Positions 1-12,147 of a stretch of DNA of 64,000 bases are shown piece by piece. The position numbers and the translations under genes were made by a program. The DNA lies in contig NC_135775.1 in NCBI RefSeq assembly GCF_028453695.1, positions 6,216,046 through 6,280,045 of the forward strand, in the 5' to 3' direction. Each line of letters begins with the position of its first letter. Position 1 is the stretch's first letter. The stretch comes from Augochlora pura (Eukaryota > Arthropoda > Insecta > Hymenoptera > Halictidae). Under the pieces are notes generated by a model, which saw only the letters and a list, made by a program, of their open reading frames with translations, had not been told where the DNA came from and ran no database searches.

Positions 1-427
1 CCAAATGGTGGCAAATAGAACTCGCCACAATAGGAGAATATAGAATACAGATTGTCGAGATGTGAATTACTACAATTCACTCAAAATCGTTCGAAGACAA
101 GTTCGCTTCGAATTGTACAAAATTCTAATTGACGTAATCTGGTCAGAGATTCGATGCAGTTTAAGTTGTTGCAAATTTCAAGTAGGGTTGTTCGAGAGGA
201 GATGCTCAAAGTATGAAAAGATTGCGACCCCCGGGACGACAAATTCAACCGGCCAAAAAACTATCGAATGAACAAGACCTTATCATAGTTGTTATTAAGG
301 ATCGCGACAGTCTAATCTGCACGAATCACGATCCCGATCTTGGTGTCGACACGCGTAACACATGTGACTCGACGATGGATCTTATCGACTCGATTTCGTG
401 AACGAGATACGCAAATGATTCATCGAA

Positions 428-534
428 GGAGAGAGAGAGAGATGAGAGAGGGAGAGAGCGCGAGAGAGAGAGAGAAATTGTTCGATCGAGATATAGAGGA
501 AAAGAGGTAGATAGAGAGAGAGAGAGAGAGAGTT
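428..534. repeat. GA microsatellite
   Basis: Interrupted (GA)n with GATAGA and GAGCGC interruptions, just upstream of a CpG-rich block. Confidence 0.85.
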
Positions 535-569
535 GGTGAAGGAGAGAAAGACAGCTAGTTGCAACAGAC

Positions 570-1010
570 TCTGTCCGCTCGTAATTGTCGCGGATCGGCT
601 CGCGTAGGCCGCGCCGCGTTGCGCTGCGTTACGTTGCGCCTCGCCTGTCGCCGATGACGCGTGGACCTAGACCGACCTATCCAAAGACGAGCGCGTGAAA
701 TCGCGGTTTGCGAATCGAATGGCTGAATGAAGATCAGCGCGAAGCGAACTCGGTGCTCGGCACACGCGCGGCCTCTGATTCGGTGCGCCAGTGGCCGTTG
801 TTGCACCAACGTATGCACCAGCGAATGCACCGACACCGACCAACCTCTATACCAGCCAGAGACCAGCAGCGGTTGGCAGTGCTCGTGCAACGCTCGCGGT
901 GCCAGTGCCAGTGCCGATCGTCCCACTCGGAGACTCTCTTGCCGGAAGGTACGCCGAAAGTCGCGCGACTAGATCTCTTCCTCGAACCTGTCCCACGAAC
1001 ATCCTCTCAT
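570..1010. promoter_or_regulatory. CpG-rich block, possible promoter or 5' UTR
   Basis: Dense CG dinucleotides follow directly after a GA-repeat tract, a layout often seen at insect promoters bound by GAGA-type factors. No TATA box, splice site or reading frame supports a specific gene. Similar blocks lie at 18080-18780, 25440-26050 and 29700-31060. Confidence 0.25.
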
Positions 1011-1129
1011 AATCGGCAAGAGGAACAGGCTGGAAGATCGACCATCCAATGATCCTCTATCTTATTTTCCGCCACCTGGACTTCTAGTTCTCACATTCGT
1101 CGGTCCCTGTTATTAAGCGTCGATAACTG

Positions 1130-1375
1130 GGATGGTTCATCAGCTACTCGAAGATTCTCTATCTTATCTTCTTCTACCTTGTTCCTAACGCTCACCGTTC
1201 TCTGTTGACGAAGATCAGAAACTACGCTAGAACATCACCTACTCGAAGATTTCAATCTCAACAACTTCTTCCACATTGATTGCTGTTCCTATCACTCATT
1301 TTCTGCCGATGAAGATCAGAAACTAGACTGAAACATCAACTACTTGAAGATCCTCTATCTTATTTCCCCAATCAC
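1130..1375. repeat. degenerate tandem repeat, about 95-100-base unit
   Basis: CTACTCGAAGAT starts at 1144, 1239 and (as CTACTTGAAGAT) 1340. In each unit it is followed by CTATCTTATTT/CTTC wording, and the last two are preceded by GAAGATCAGAAACTA. Confidence 0.6.
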
Positions 1376-2056
1376 TTCAGTTTGCTGCATTTTGAATTTT
1401 TCTTTGTAGAATTCCTATCCACTGATCCCCCTTACAATTTCTACTTCTTCCACTGTTTCTATTTCGCTTACGATTCTATCATCAATTTATCTAGCCTCGC
1501 GCCCTATCAATTTGTACATACAATGATCTTCTATGTCGAGATCTTTAACAATTCTACTCGTCTCTCTAATCACAATCGCTGTAGTCTGATCGCAGAAATT
1601 AAGCTGTACAGTCTGCTACCGCTGTGTACGTTTCTTACTCTTCATTTGGATTAGCAGCTGAAAACAGGCTTCCGTGGTCATTCGTAGAAGAACACGTCCG
1701 ACGATTTAGGGAATCTCCTAAGTCAAAATGTCAATGCAAAATCGATACCCAATATATTTTTTTGATAGCTTCAGGATTTTTATTTATTTGTTTATTTGTG
1801 TTTAATTGACTGAAAACTTCTTTTTATTTACAAGTCAATTATGAATATTATATACAGGGGAATCCTTACGGTAATTCGGTCATACAAAAGGATGAGAAAG
1901 TATAGTAAACGCGAATATGGGATACAAAGTAGACAGAAAGTTATTGCAGGAAAATACGGAAAAGGAAATCAAGGTTGCGATTTTAAATATATTTAAAGAT
2001 TAAACTCAACTATCAAGCTTCTTCGTCGGATGTTCCAACTCCTTGTCAATTAGCCT

Positions 2057-2165
2057 AACCAGACATAATCCAGATTCAGCCAGATCTAATCCACATTCAG
2101 CAAGACCTAATCTACATTCATCCAGATCTGATCCTCGTTCATCCAGACCCTAATCCGCATTCGAT
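2057..2165. repeat. minisatellite, about 24-base unit
   Basis: Repeated CCAGATCTAATCCACATTCA-like units occur about four times. Confidence 0.7.
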
Positions 2166-2749
2166 CATACGCGATTCAGACCAACGTAGATCAAACTCCG
2201 AAATTTCTTGCAATCCAGTTCTAAAGCTCTGCCAACTCCTTAATTTTTCACTTCCCCGTCACTTAACCTAGTCCAAACCAGACCTAATCATACCTAATTC
2301 CCAGAGCAAACTGTTTACAAGCGAGTCGCGGATCTCTCCTTGACTGTCAATCTTCTCCGCTCGATTTTCCAATGATTAGTCCCGTCGAAGGGAGACCACG
2401 TGACGGCGAACTTCTCGGTTTCCCTTCGAGTCTGCTATCGAGTTCCCCGCGGGCGTTCGATCGTACGCGGGAAACTGGTTTTCCAGCTGATTCCACCGCC
2501 TTCGCGACACCGTAGCCTCGAACCGATCGTGCCGGAGTGCGTTCAAGCGAAAGCGCCTAGCGCGATCACGCTCGTTTCGCCAATGAATTTTTTTCCCCCG
2601 TCGAACATCCGACGGATGACGCTCGGGCTGCGCTGGATCGCGCGATCGATCAATTCTCGACGAGGGTAGCCCTCGCCGCTGCCCGCCGCCGTGTTCGTTA
2701 TGTAACCAGCTCGGCTCTCGCTGCCTAACCTAATCGTTTTCGTCTCGCG

Positions 2750-2849
2750 NNNNNNNNNNNNNNNNNNNNNNNNNNNNNNNNNNNNNNNNNNNNNNNNNNN
2801 NNNNNNNNNNNNNNNNNNNNNNNNNNNNNNNNNNNNNNNNNNNNNNNNN
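2750..2849. other. assembly gap (100 N)
   Basis: Exactly 100 N, the conventional size for a gap of unknown length. CpG-rich DNA precedes it. Confidence 0.99.
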
Positions 2850-5014
2850 GTAGAGTCCTTTGAATACCGTGTGGCAAATACAGATGCTTGTTTAGGAATC
2901 TTGGAAGATCGTCCAACTCTTTCGCCGGGGATCGTATCGCGTAGGAGTCTATCGAACGTTCTTTGAACCAAACTTCTCTCGAAGAGCATGTTGCTCATCC
3001 TGGCGCATGTGTCGGTGCTTATAGTACTCTGTGACTAATGTATCCGCGTGCACACTCTGCCGCATCGTCGCTCTCTCGCCCACTAAATACAGTCGCATAC
3101 AAAAATCCTCGCTCGATCGACGATTTCGTTGGACACGTTGATTCCAACTACGATTTTAGTTCACTCATTGGCGTACAATAAATTTTGATTACAAGTTGCC
3201 ACGATCGATAGTAACTACGTGATTTTACAATGAATTCAAAGCAATACACAGTTAAGAAATTATACTGTATTTGATAACGCTAAACCTATCGCGTGTTCAG
3301 CAAAATGATAGATTCCATATTTTTTATTTTGATGTTGAAACTATAAGGACTCTTTCGTTGCAAATAGTGTAATAAATTCGTAATTACAGAATACGTTATA
3401 GTAAAATGAACGCAATTGATATAAAAGTAATATTCGTCAGACATCTTTTGTGCTCGGTAGGTTTAATGTTCAAAAGATCGGAACTGCATTACAAGACAAT
3501 TAATATTTGCATAGCAGGCGGAGAAGTTTCACAAGCTCCGATCGTTAGTCCACAGAAAAAGGGAACAGATTCGGTGAACGTTAAACAATGAAATTAATTT
3601 TCTGTACAGCGCTCCTCGCGGTATTTGTCATCGGGTTTGTCGTTCGGGATCATAGAAAAAATTGCATGGAAAAAGAATTTGTCGAGTGACGCCGGGGCGC
3701 GTCTCTGTCTCTCTCCGTTCTCTTGTTCGCTCTTTTTTTTTTCTTTTTTGTCGCGTTCCATTCCGACGATTCCCGGGGAACAAAGTCACGGAAGACCACT
3801 TACGCGCATACGTATTGCTTCCAGTCGGAGAGCTAGGGGCTCGGGCGAGCATCGAACACCGATAATTTCGTTCTGTGAATCCGCCGCGACCGACTTCGTT
3901 TTCCTGCGCTTTTGCGAATTCCGCTAGATCCGATTCCGCGAAAGCCGGCTCGAAGCCCGTGACGTTATCGCCTACTCCGCGGCACGGCCGCGCCGACAGT
4001 AAAACGCTCGCGAAAATATCAAAAGTTCGGCGAGCGTGTAATTAAATCGGAATATTCGATACAGACGAACGACGACAAAAGGAAACCGATCAGATGGTGG
4101 ACGGCCGTGTATCCGCTGTTGGCAGACTGAAATTTCCTCGTACGCGGCATCGTTTTGTTCTCGCTAATTTATTGCGTAACGCTGTGCAGGAGACGCGACG
4201 AGAGTGAAAATTTCATTGTCTCCGAGACGAGTCGATTCGAGATTCAAGCGTCTCGCGTGCCGCGAGTTTTCCCAATCGGTCTCCGCGAAATCGAGGGACG
4301 AAAATAAAACGTTTCCCGATTGTTTTCGGACAGCGAATAACTTTTCCGGCGACGGCGGCCTCTGTGTTCTGTCGGCAACTGGAGCGCGCGCGTGATCAAG
4401 GAATTTTCTAATCGACGATCAGAAATTAAAATTCGTTCCACGTTTTTAACTTTTCTAGAGAGAACGCCGGGGTGGCATCTCGAAAACAGGAATGTCGAAT
4501 GGCCGACGTTCTTTTAGACCGGAGGAAGCTCTTATCCGTTCGAAAAATCGATGTTCACGAAAGCGGACGTACCCGAGCGGACACTGGTTTTCGTGGAACG
4601 ATTTCTGTTAGGCGGAAATCGTTTCGGGCACTCGCGGGACGGACGGGGGGATGTTCTAGAATTGATCCGGAAGTCGGGGCGCTTCTTCGAAACCGGTGCG
4701 CTTCGAATTCGAAATCTCTTTTAGTCCGACTTCCACGGAACAGTCTGACAAAAGTGATGATTTGCATAAAGATCTGCAGCGTAGTCATCGCGAAGAAATC
4801 AGAAGGAGTTCCCCCCTCGCCGCTCGATTCGATAATTCTTCCCCTTCGTTTTAATAGCTCGCGTTACAACTCCGCGTCACTCCTCGACTCATCAAAATCT
4901 TCTCGATGTCTGCCTTCTTTTTTTTTTCGTTTTTTTTTTTTATTAAACCTCGAAGGGAGACTGAAGGACAATGTATCATGTAAAATATAATCTCGATGAG
5001 TTTAGTTTGTTACA

Positions 5015-5016
<2 letters not shown>

Positions 5017-5043
<27 letters not shown>
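5017..5043. repeat. GTTA tetranucleotide repeat
   Basis: Six to seven GTTA units. The unit differs from the insect telomere TTAGG. Confidence 0.85.
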
Positions 5044-5046
<3 letters not shown>

Positions 5047-6417
5047 TAATGCGTAATCCTAACACTCACCACTTTTGTTATTATACGTTTCATGTTGTTT
5101 CTGAACGGAATGTTTCCATCATTGACAATGTATGTATATACCGTCTCGGGCGAAGAGATCTGTGATAAAAGAATATATGATAACTATATCCTTTACAAAG
5201 TTGAACAAACTTTAAAAGTCGATTTCCTCGAATAAAACGATGTTATACCAAATTTGTTTCTTATTTTTTTCACGTAGAATCACCCACCGCTCAGTTCTAC
5301 TACGAATCTCGCACCTGTGTAAAGCATAATTCTATCCTTGACCGTTCCTTGTTAAACTTAAACCTTTCATCGTTCCTTTGTAAAACCTTTGCTTGTTTGC
5401 TCGAATTGTACCACGGTTCCTCATGATTTCCTTTTATCCATAATTTTCCAAAATTGAAGGAAGACTCAGCTACGTAAAACACGTCTGACGATATAATAGG
5501 TAACACGAACTTCAAAGACAGAGAAATTTTCTTTTATCTAAACGCTGTGGAGAATTACGATTAATTTTTAGAGTAGATATACGTACACGATTTCCATTGC
5601 AAAAGTTTACGAACAGAATTAACGGCGCGGGTTGACTCGGCAAAGGGAAACGTTCGATAATCACGAGCACGGAGCACCGGTGAAAAGATGGATAGTTGAA
5701 AGTTTGACCAATGGTTTTGACAAGGCCCGGCGAAGCCTGAGCCGGGCACCCACTGTCGAGGGTGCCCCCGGGAAAAGGGGGGGGGGGGGGCTGGATCGTG
5801 CAGCTTTGCGAGAGCCGGTCGATAGCAGAGGGTTAAACTTCATCCAGTGATGGATATTTATACGACGCGGAAGGAAGGAGGGCATTATTGTGCCTCGTTG
5901 AAACCCCCGTCGAACTCGTTATATAACGTGACGTCGACATTAGGTAATTAGGAAGCGTCGCGGGCAGAAACGCCGCGTTGTCGCTGTCTTTGAAAAGGTT
6001 TCGCTGGCTGCTTTGACGGTTTCTTTTCGCGTTCGTCCTAGAGCTCTCGCGCTCCCACTCTGTTCTCCTCTTCCTCTTACACGCTCGACTCGTTCTGGCG
6101 AGGAATAAGTTATTTTTAAAGACCGGTTTCAGCGGGGATTGACAAATCTTTAAGTTCACCTAAAAATTTATCTGGAATAGAGGTGTCTCGGTTTCTACGA
6201 CTTTCAAAACGTTTTTCGCTTCGCTGAAACTACCACGAACCCCTTGCCGTACCATTTTCTTTACAATTGCTATGATTAGAAATTTTTCGATCGCGTTAAT
6301 TTCTTAGAAGAGAAACGAATTTTATATTTATCGCGCGCTTGCATCTACTCGAATGTTTAAATATTAGTAACAAGAGAATAAAATTTGGATCCTACTTAAA
6401 GGAACGGATGAACATTC

Positions 6418-6486
6418 GTACCTAACAGCTTATTGTTATAAATCTGCGTTACGAGTCTGACTCGTTAAAGTACGACAAGGGGTTAA
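6418..6486. mobile_element. TTAA-type MITE, family P2, right-end fragment
   Basis: ACGAGTCTGACTCGTTA and the terminal CAAGGGGTTAA of family P2 are present, but the left end is missing. Confidence 0.55.
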
Positions 6487-6567
6487 ATACTATAGCAAAA
6501 TAGCAAATGCTATAACATATAAATATTACGTCGGATAAGAAAATATTATAATCCGGAAATTGAACGA

Positions 6568-6960
6568 TATATAAATAATTTATTAAGTTCTGGGTTGCTA
6601 AACTATTCATTGTCAAAATAAAAATGCCAATAAAACGAGAGTTGGGATTCCAGGTTTCTAAGAGATTTGAAGTCGGAATATTTAGGATTCTATTCTTCGC
6701 TGGGATCGTCTCGGACCTTCGGCAAAGTCGAATTTTTCCGGCTCTTTATGATACTTCTTGGGTCATAGGCCTTGGCTGAAGGGTACGGCGTCTGGCATTA
6801 GGTTTGTTCGCAACGACTGCTCGGCCAGTGCCGTCCAATTTGAATTAGTCCTTTTTGGTAATTTATCATTCGCCTCCCCTCCCTTACAACCCCTACGGAC
6901 CTTTTTCTCAACGTTGGTTGGACCTTTCATCTGTATTCAACAATAAGTCAATTACAAAAT
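6568..6960. repeat. dispersed repeat D1, copy 1
   Basis: TTTATTAAGTTCTGGGTT, GGTTGGGATTCYAGRTTT-like wording, CTGCTCGGC and TAATTT.TC blocks match 35085-35475 in the same order and orientation. It is an unclassified interspersed repeat. Confidence 0.65.
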
Positions 6961-7967
6961 TCCAGTGTTGGCGTAATTTACTTTGTGCTCGGAGAAAAAT
7001 GGTCGTTGTAAAATAAAAATCTCTTGGCATCTCAAGGTATAATCCAGGCATCTGTTTCACCAATGAGAGACCACGAGTCACACGTGCCGCGCTTTGATAA
7101 ATCAAGCATCTTCTCCGCGGGTGCTCACCGCCGTCTAAGAGTCTCGATCACAAAATAGCTCGTAATGCAGCTTCCGTCGTGCGTGGAAAAAATATTCTCC
7201 CAGACGATAGGGCGAATTCCCGTTGATGAATAAGTACACATCGGATTGAGAATCGATGGAACGAGGCGTCGTAACGTAATCCGCGTTCAACCGATCGCAT
7301 CAGGGCGCAATTGATAATTAGACTGTTGCCATTGTCATTCAGACCGTCGATCGTCCAATCTCGAAATTGATCCGCCATATCGAATGGCAAACTCGCCGAC
7401 TGATACATTTGAACCGTTGTACCGCATTTCGGTAGCCCGTTTTAAATGATATTTGGTAAAAGTGTCCGCCCGACAAAAGCGAATGCGGCTCGCATTTAAA
7501 TCAGCATAGTCGACAGATTAATACGTGCTTGAAAATTGGTCGTGTGAACCTAAAGAAATTTTCTGAGGCATCCCGGCTGAACCGTCTCGGTAGTAAAATT
7601 TTTCCCATTTCTTTATAATTATTGGAAAGCCTTAATCGACATTTTTATTGTTTCTTCGTAATAGCTTCGGGTCAGAATTAATAACATTCACTGGCATCGT
7701 TCCTGCCGGAATCAAATAAATCGTTGAAAAATGTTAACGCCTAACTTATCGAAAAATCATCTCACAAAAATATGAAATGTTTTACGCCGTCGCTAGAAAC
7801 AAGATATCCTGCAGGTGCCGCAACATTTATAAAATAAAAAGAGAATGTCTTCGTACATATGAAACGCGTGATGACGGCCGTATTGAATTTTAATTTGAGA
7901 AACGCCGTTCCAAAATCGAGTATAGGCGAGTGATAACCTGCCGAGCTTCTTCTTCTTGTTCGCGGAA

Positions 7968-8028
7968 CGGCCTCGGAGCGGCTCCGAGCGGCTTTGAGCG
8001 GCTTGGAAGCGGCTCGGGGGGGCCGCTC
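7968..8028. repeat. GAGCGGCT short tandem array
   Basis: GGAGCGGCTCCGAGCGGCTT-type units repeat about six times with variation. Confidence 0.6.
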
Positions 8029-8682
8029 AAGTGCCAGCAGTTCGTTCCCGGCACTTACCCTTCGTCGTCCATCTCCACCGAGCATTTCCGCCCCGCTGTT
8101 TTTGCTCGTTCAAAGGGAACGAACCTCTTAGCGTCAACGCGGAGGGAAGCGAAACGGATACAGGGCCTAAATACAGTTACTCGCGGCGCGGATATCTCTC
8201 GGCGTTCTGCTCGCCAGCCGACGCTGCTCCACTGCTCTTCGTCCCCGACGTAAAAAACTAACCCACGGGAACCCACCGTCGTTTCGGGAAATTATTAATG
8301 AAGCCCGTTGAACCGCGTCGAGACGAAAAGATTTCCGCCAACTATCGGAAAGCTGTGGACGATTTTTTCCGGTGCCGCGTCTGATCGGGTCTTTGTCTTC
8401 GACTTCACCGTGATACTGTAAATCTTGTATACACAGGGTGTACCCAAAATTATACGTACATACTCCGGGAAATTAGGGGTTCCGGAGCCCATTTCAACGT
8501 AACCTCTTGCTTTGCTGAAATGCGATCCGCGGCTTTGTTAAGGAATTATTAATGAAAAAGTATTCAATGATTCAATCTGCTTTTACGGCGCGAATCAGCC
8601 GGCTGGTGCCTACCCTGACTCCGGGGCGCGACGGAAGGAGAGGGCTGCGGCTCCGGCTTTGAGCCGCGTTCGAAGTAACGAA

Positions 8683-9102
8683 CTAGAACTTTATGAATTT
8701 TCTATTCGTTTCAAAAATTTCGGAGACAACTGAGCAGAATTGAGTCGGTCCACGTTGTGCTATCACCTTAGGATGAGTCATTGGTTGAATGGTCGTTTTT
8801 GCAGCCGAGTGGCCAGTAGAATGAGAAATGTATTCGGTTATTTGTCCATTCTGAACGTTCGCATCCCAAGCGTAATCGAAAAGCCTGTCGTTGCCGTCTT
8901 TTCTAGCCAAAGACAGGTGGGCGATGGTGCCAGGAATCATCTTAACCCATGTAATAGGCACGTGGTGTTTGGTCATGCATAGTACATCATCTGTGTCTAC
9001 CTCGATGATATGGGGTAACTTCTGACAACTGTCAACTTGCTTATGCACGCATCCGACCAATTGACCTTGAACTTCATAGTTGAAGTCCATCTGTAACTTC
9101 AC
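8683..9102 (-). CDS. unidentified 139-codon ORF in the viral-remnant cluster
   Basis: I do not recognise this protein. The open frame is intact for 139 codons, with four cysteines in the N-terminal third (GCVHKQVDSC, then VLCMTKHH) and one near the end. It has no clear membrane segment or signal peptide. It lies on the same strand as the envelope and glycoprotein remnants, 220 bases downstream of the nearest piece. That suggests it is the continuation of a viral or retroviral surface protein, or another viral gene. The intact length could be chance in fairly GC-balanced DNA. Confidence 0.35.
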   Translation of the reverse strand: MKLQMDFNYEVQGQLVGCVHKQVDSCQKLPHIIEVDTDDVLCMTKHHVPITWVKMIPGTIAHLSLARKDGNDRLFDYAWDANVQNGQITEYISHSTGHSAAKTTIQPMTHPKVIAQRGPTQFCSVVSEIFETNRKFIKF

Positions 9103-9324
9103 CCAGCGACTGCACTGTCGGAGACTCTATCTGACTTGGTCGCATACCAACTCGACGGACGCCCAGGAAGGGTTGTTGCTTGTACAATTACCTCTCTGCG
9201 CGCGAGCTGACGGCCACGCAAGCCTTCGAATTTGAGTAGAACTCCGACAAGCAGACGATAGTCTCCTGCATGCTGAAACTGTTCTGTGATTCACAGGAAT
9301 CTACCCTAGCCGCTAAAAATATTA

Positions 9325-10400
9325 TTATAGAAGTTCGATTGAAGATATAAATTGCAAAACATCAATAATTACCGCGTTCAGGAGGGAGGTGCGGTAATGC
9401 TGAAAACTGGATAACGGTAACTTCCGAGTCAACCCCTCATCTATTGTGAGAAGGTATCGAAAGGTGCGCTCCACTAACAGTGGAAACGTCGAATGGTCTA
9501 GATTGTGACCAAATTGCTGCGTAATAGGGACCAAAGGTCCAGACGACCCCACGATTGTCTGATCAACAGACAAATTGGAGATGATTGGACAAGGAAATGA
9601 GTATATGTTTGGATAGTGAAGGATGCAGTGTGAATCGATGCGATTGTAGCTGATTCTTGCACAGATTTCACTAAAATCTTCCTCTCAATTTTGTTGGCCC
9701 ATTTATGCATAAATGCTGTGAGTTTATCTAGCTCCACGTAGATATCTCCATGAAGTGTACTCGCGGCTTTAAGTAAATGATTCCCGAGAGAGGCAGTAGA
9801 ATTTCTGAGTAAGACCTACCCCCTCCCCCCTCCTCCTCCTCCCGCGTTTCTATTTGACATTGCTTCAACTGTTTTGACGACATTGTGCAAGTCTTCGAGT
9901 CGTGTCTTCTGTCGCAACACCAATAAGTTTGTTTTGAATATCCCCTAGGAAGTCAAATATTCCTCGTCTGTTTCTTGCACTCGCACTATCACGGTTCAAG
10001 TATTTATTAGAACGCTGCTCTGCTCTGAATAATATTCTTCGTTGACACAGGTTAGGTACTCGATACGGTTTCCAACGTTAACCGAGCAGCCTCTCTCCTA
10101 TCCCCTGAATCTGAATCCCGTCATCATGTACCACGCGCGCGAAGATACCCCGGTCATCTTTGGGCGGACGCGATGGCAGCAAAGGTACACTGCCAGACCC
10201 ACCTTTGAGCGATGGATCAGAAACTGCGCGCGATGACGCCAGTTCACCCTCATTGATTGTATTCGATGGTCCATAATTAAAGATGAACGTGTGGTCTGTT
10301 CCTTCGATGTTGATGATGTTATGTTTGCTAGGATCACCCGTTAAATGGGTTGATTTGTTAGGCAATGTCCCATTCGTGACAGTTCTTCTTCGCGTAAGTT
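9325..10400 (-). pseudogene. envelope fusion protein remnant (furin site and fusion-peptide-like segment)
   Basis: Around 9980-9915 the minus strand reads RNRR followed by GIFDFLGDIQ, a dibasic cleavage site next to a hydrophobic glycine-rich segment. This arrangement is found in errantivirus envelope and baculovirus F proteins. A degenerate helical heptad-like stretch follows in a shifted frame. Other pieces of the remnant are a 95-codon ORF at 10365-10078 and ORFs at 9737-9498 and 9573-9325. A low-complexity GGA-rich tract near 9825-9845 interrupts the frame. It differs from the neighbouring chuvirus-like glycoprotein, which is not of this class. No LTRs, gag or pol were found around it. 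The family is inferred from one short motif plus context, so the source is uncertain. Confidence 0.4.
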
Positions 10401-11044
10401 CCAGAGTAGTGTCTTAAGCATTTTGTTTCTTATCTCATAAGCATCTTATGCTTATCTCATGTATTTTGTAGTATACGACGATGGGTGGCAATGCGTTCGG
10501 GGATGTTCCACGGTGCTGCCTGCTCCGCGGCCGGCCAAGCCGGTAGTTATTAATCGACTGGTCAATGTTGACGAAGTTCATCTCATCAATCAGAAGTCTG
10601 CGGTAACGGACTGGCGAACGGGTCTCGCGCGATCGCCTCGGGGACGCACAGCTGTCGGTGTCCCACTTTAACCCCCTGCGCACGCCTCTGTCGTCTAATC
10701 GCTGCGACCCGCCTCGAATATTCTTAATTCCGAATATTAACACACGTTGCGATCGAATCGATAAATTTTTCACGAAACAATCACGAAGTTCCTAATCTCG
10801 ATTTCAAATAATTAATTAACATTTCTTAAATTTCTCAACATCAGTCGCCATCCTCTGATTTCGTATCTTCTATTCTGGTTATTCACGGTGTTCGCGTATG
10901 CAAATTCGTAAGTCATTAAAAATTCCCGATTTCAACTGAATTTCCACCTTCGTCTGCAAGCATCTAAACTGGTTCAATTTCAGAGAAATTATTGATCATT
11001 TTTACGGGCCTTTTTTTTATCAAAATTTTTCTAACTATTAGTTA

Positions 11045-12060
11045 AAACGAATCGCTTTTGTAAGTTACTGACAGTTCGTCATGGCATTCCTGATCTCTTC
11101 TTATTGTGTACAAGTCTGACGCACACTGAACGATGCGTATGACTTCTTCGGATTGCGGTGTCATGTAGCCTGGTTTCTTGATTATTGATACGCGGCTACC
11201 TCTGCTCGGGCTGAGAATGTCTTAGCGTTACGGCGTTTCGAAGTACCTGTTGCTCAATATCGCGTTTCTGTCGCATGACATTCTTGTACAGTGATATCAC
11301 AAATTCGGCGTTCACGTAAGGAAGAATGCACGGGATTGCGTTACCCCTTTCTCGTGTGTCGCGTCCAGAACGAGCAATTTTCGGTGTTCTGGCTTTAACA
11401 GCGAGAAGCCACAGACGGAAGTCCTTCCTGCGTCCGATGAGTGCAAATGCTGTTTCCTCCGAAGTTACCGTGAATAACACGGCGGGACTGCTAGTCATGT
11501 ACGTCTTTGTTGCATCGCCGTCACAGTGGACTCGGTGTTTCTTAAAATGACACTGCGGGTCGATCGGAATATCGGTTCAACGCATCATCTGTGTCTACTT
11601 ATCCTCCGTGTCCTCGGTATCCCTTGTTCGGAGAACATCGTTAACCAGATGGCAGGAAAGATTTGTTAATATTAGTTTCACAGGAGCGTGAAAATTCGTA
11701 AGTGTTACCTTGATCATTGCCTGGACTATTACTCCGTTCCAGGTTCCAAAGGGGTCCCTGTTCGTCGCATATCCCCTTACAGAAGCCATTTTGTTGTATC
11801 GAAGCAGCTAACGCGACGCTATAGTTGTTGCGCTATTTCCAATGAGCCCAGTGATCTAGCCCGAGGGTGGCAAGACTTCCGGAGTTATGCATTGTTTTGC
11901 CCGCGTCTTGAGCAGTGTTGAAAACGTATTGTTGCCTTCCATTGTTAACAGCTGACGCGTACGGATACATTCCGCGATAGTAGATAGTTCTATCTATTTC
12001 CACCTTGCACCGCAACACCTTGGTTTCCTCGAGGTCGATTAGTTGAAGAAGTTATTCGTA
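11045..12060 (-). pseudogene. endogenous viral element: chuvirus-like glycoprotein
   Basis: Successive minus-strand pieces in different frames read as one class of glycoprotein. About 12045-11833 has RCKVEIDRTIYY, and 11789-11690 has DPFGTWNGVIVQA followed by KVTLTNF. The 11498-11196 piece has YVNAEFVISLYKNVMRQK and VLRNAVTL, and about 11195-11050 has KKPGYM and an IVQC...C segment. Order and wording match my recollection of jingchuvirus (Chuviridae) G proteins, which also occur as envelope genes captured by BEL/Pao retroelements. Several frameshifts and stops show it is dead. No gag or pol sequence is visible beside it, which favours a direct viral insertion over a retroelement, but the element may be truncated. 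It starts just beyond the 13-base repeat that bounds the methyltransferase fragment. Confidence 0.7.
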
Positions 12061-12147
12061 ACTTTACACTTTGGTTTATCGATTGTTGAGAACATTTTGC
12101 TGTTCAATATTGATCCCCCGTGATTCTAGCCAGGAAGGGCTTAAGTT

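Larger units (their letters stand above)
3000..8680. other. gene-free stretch
   Basis: Apart from the P2 fragment, repeat D1 and short tandem repeats, I see no supported coding exon. A poly-T-rich interval (4915-4945) and a poly-G run (5777-5790) are present. Confidence 0.6.

Noticed and set aside
5017..5043. GTTA repeats as telomeric sequence
   Set aside because: The unit is four bases and short; the common insect telomere is TTAGG. It is a simple microsatellite.
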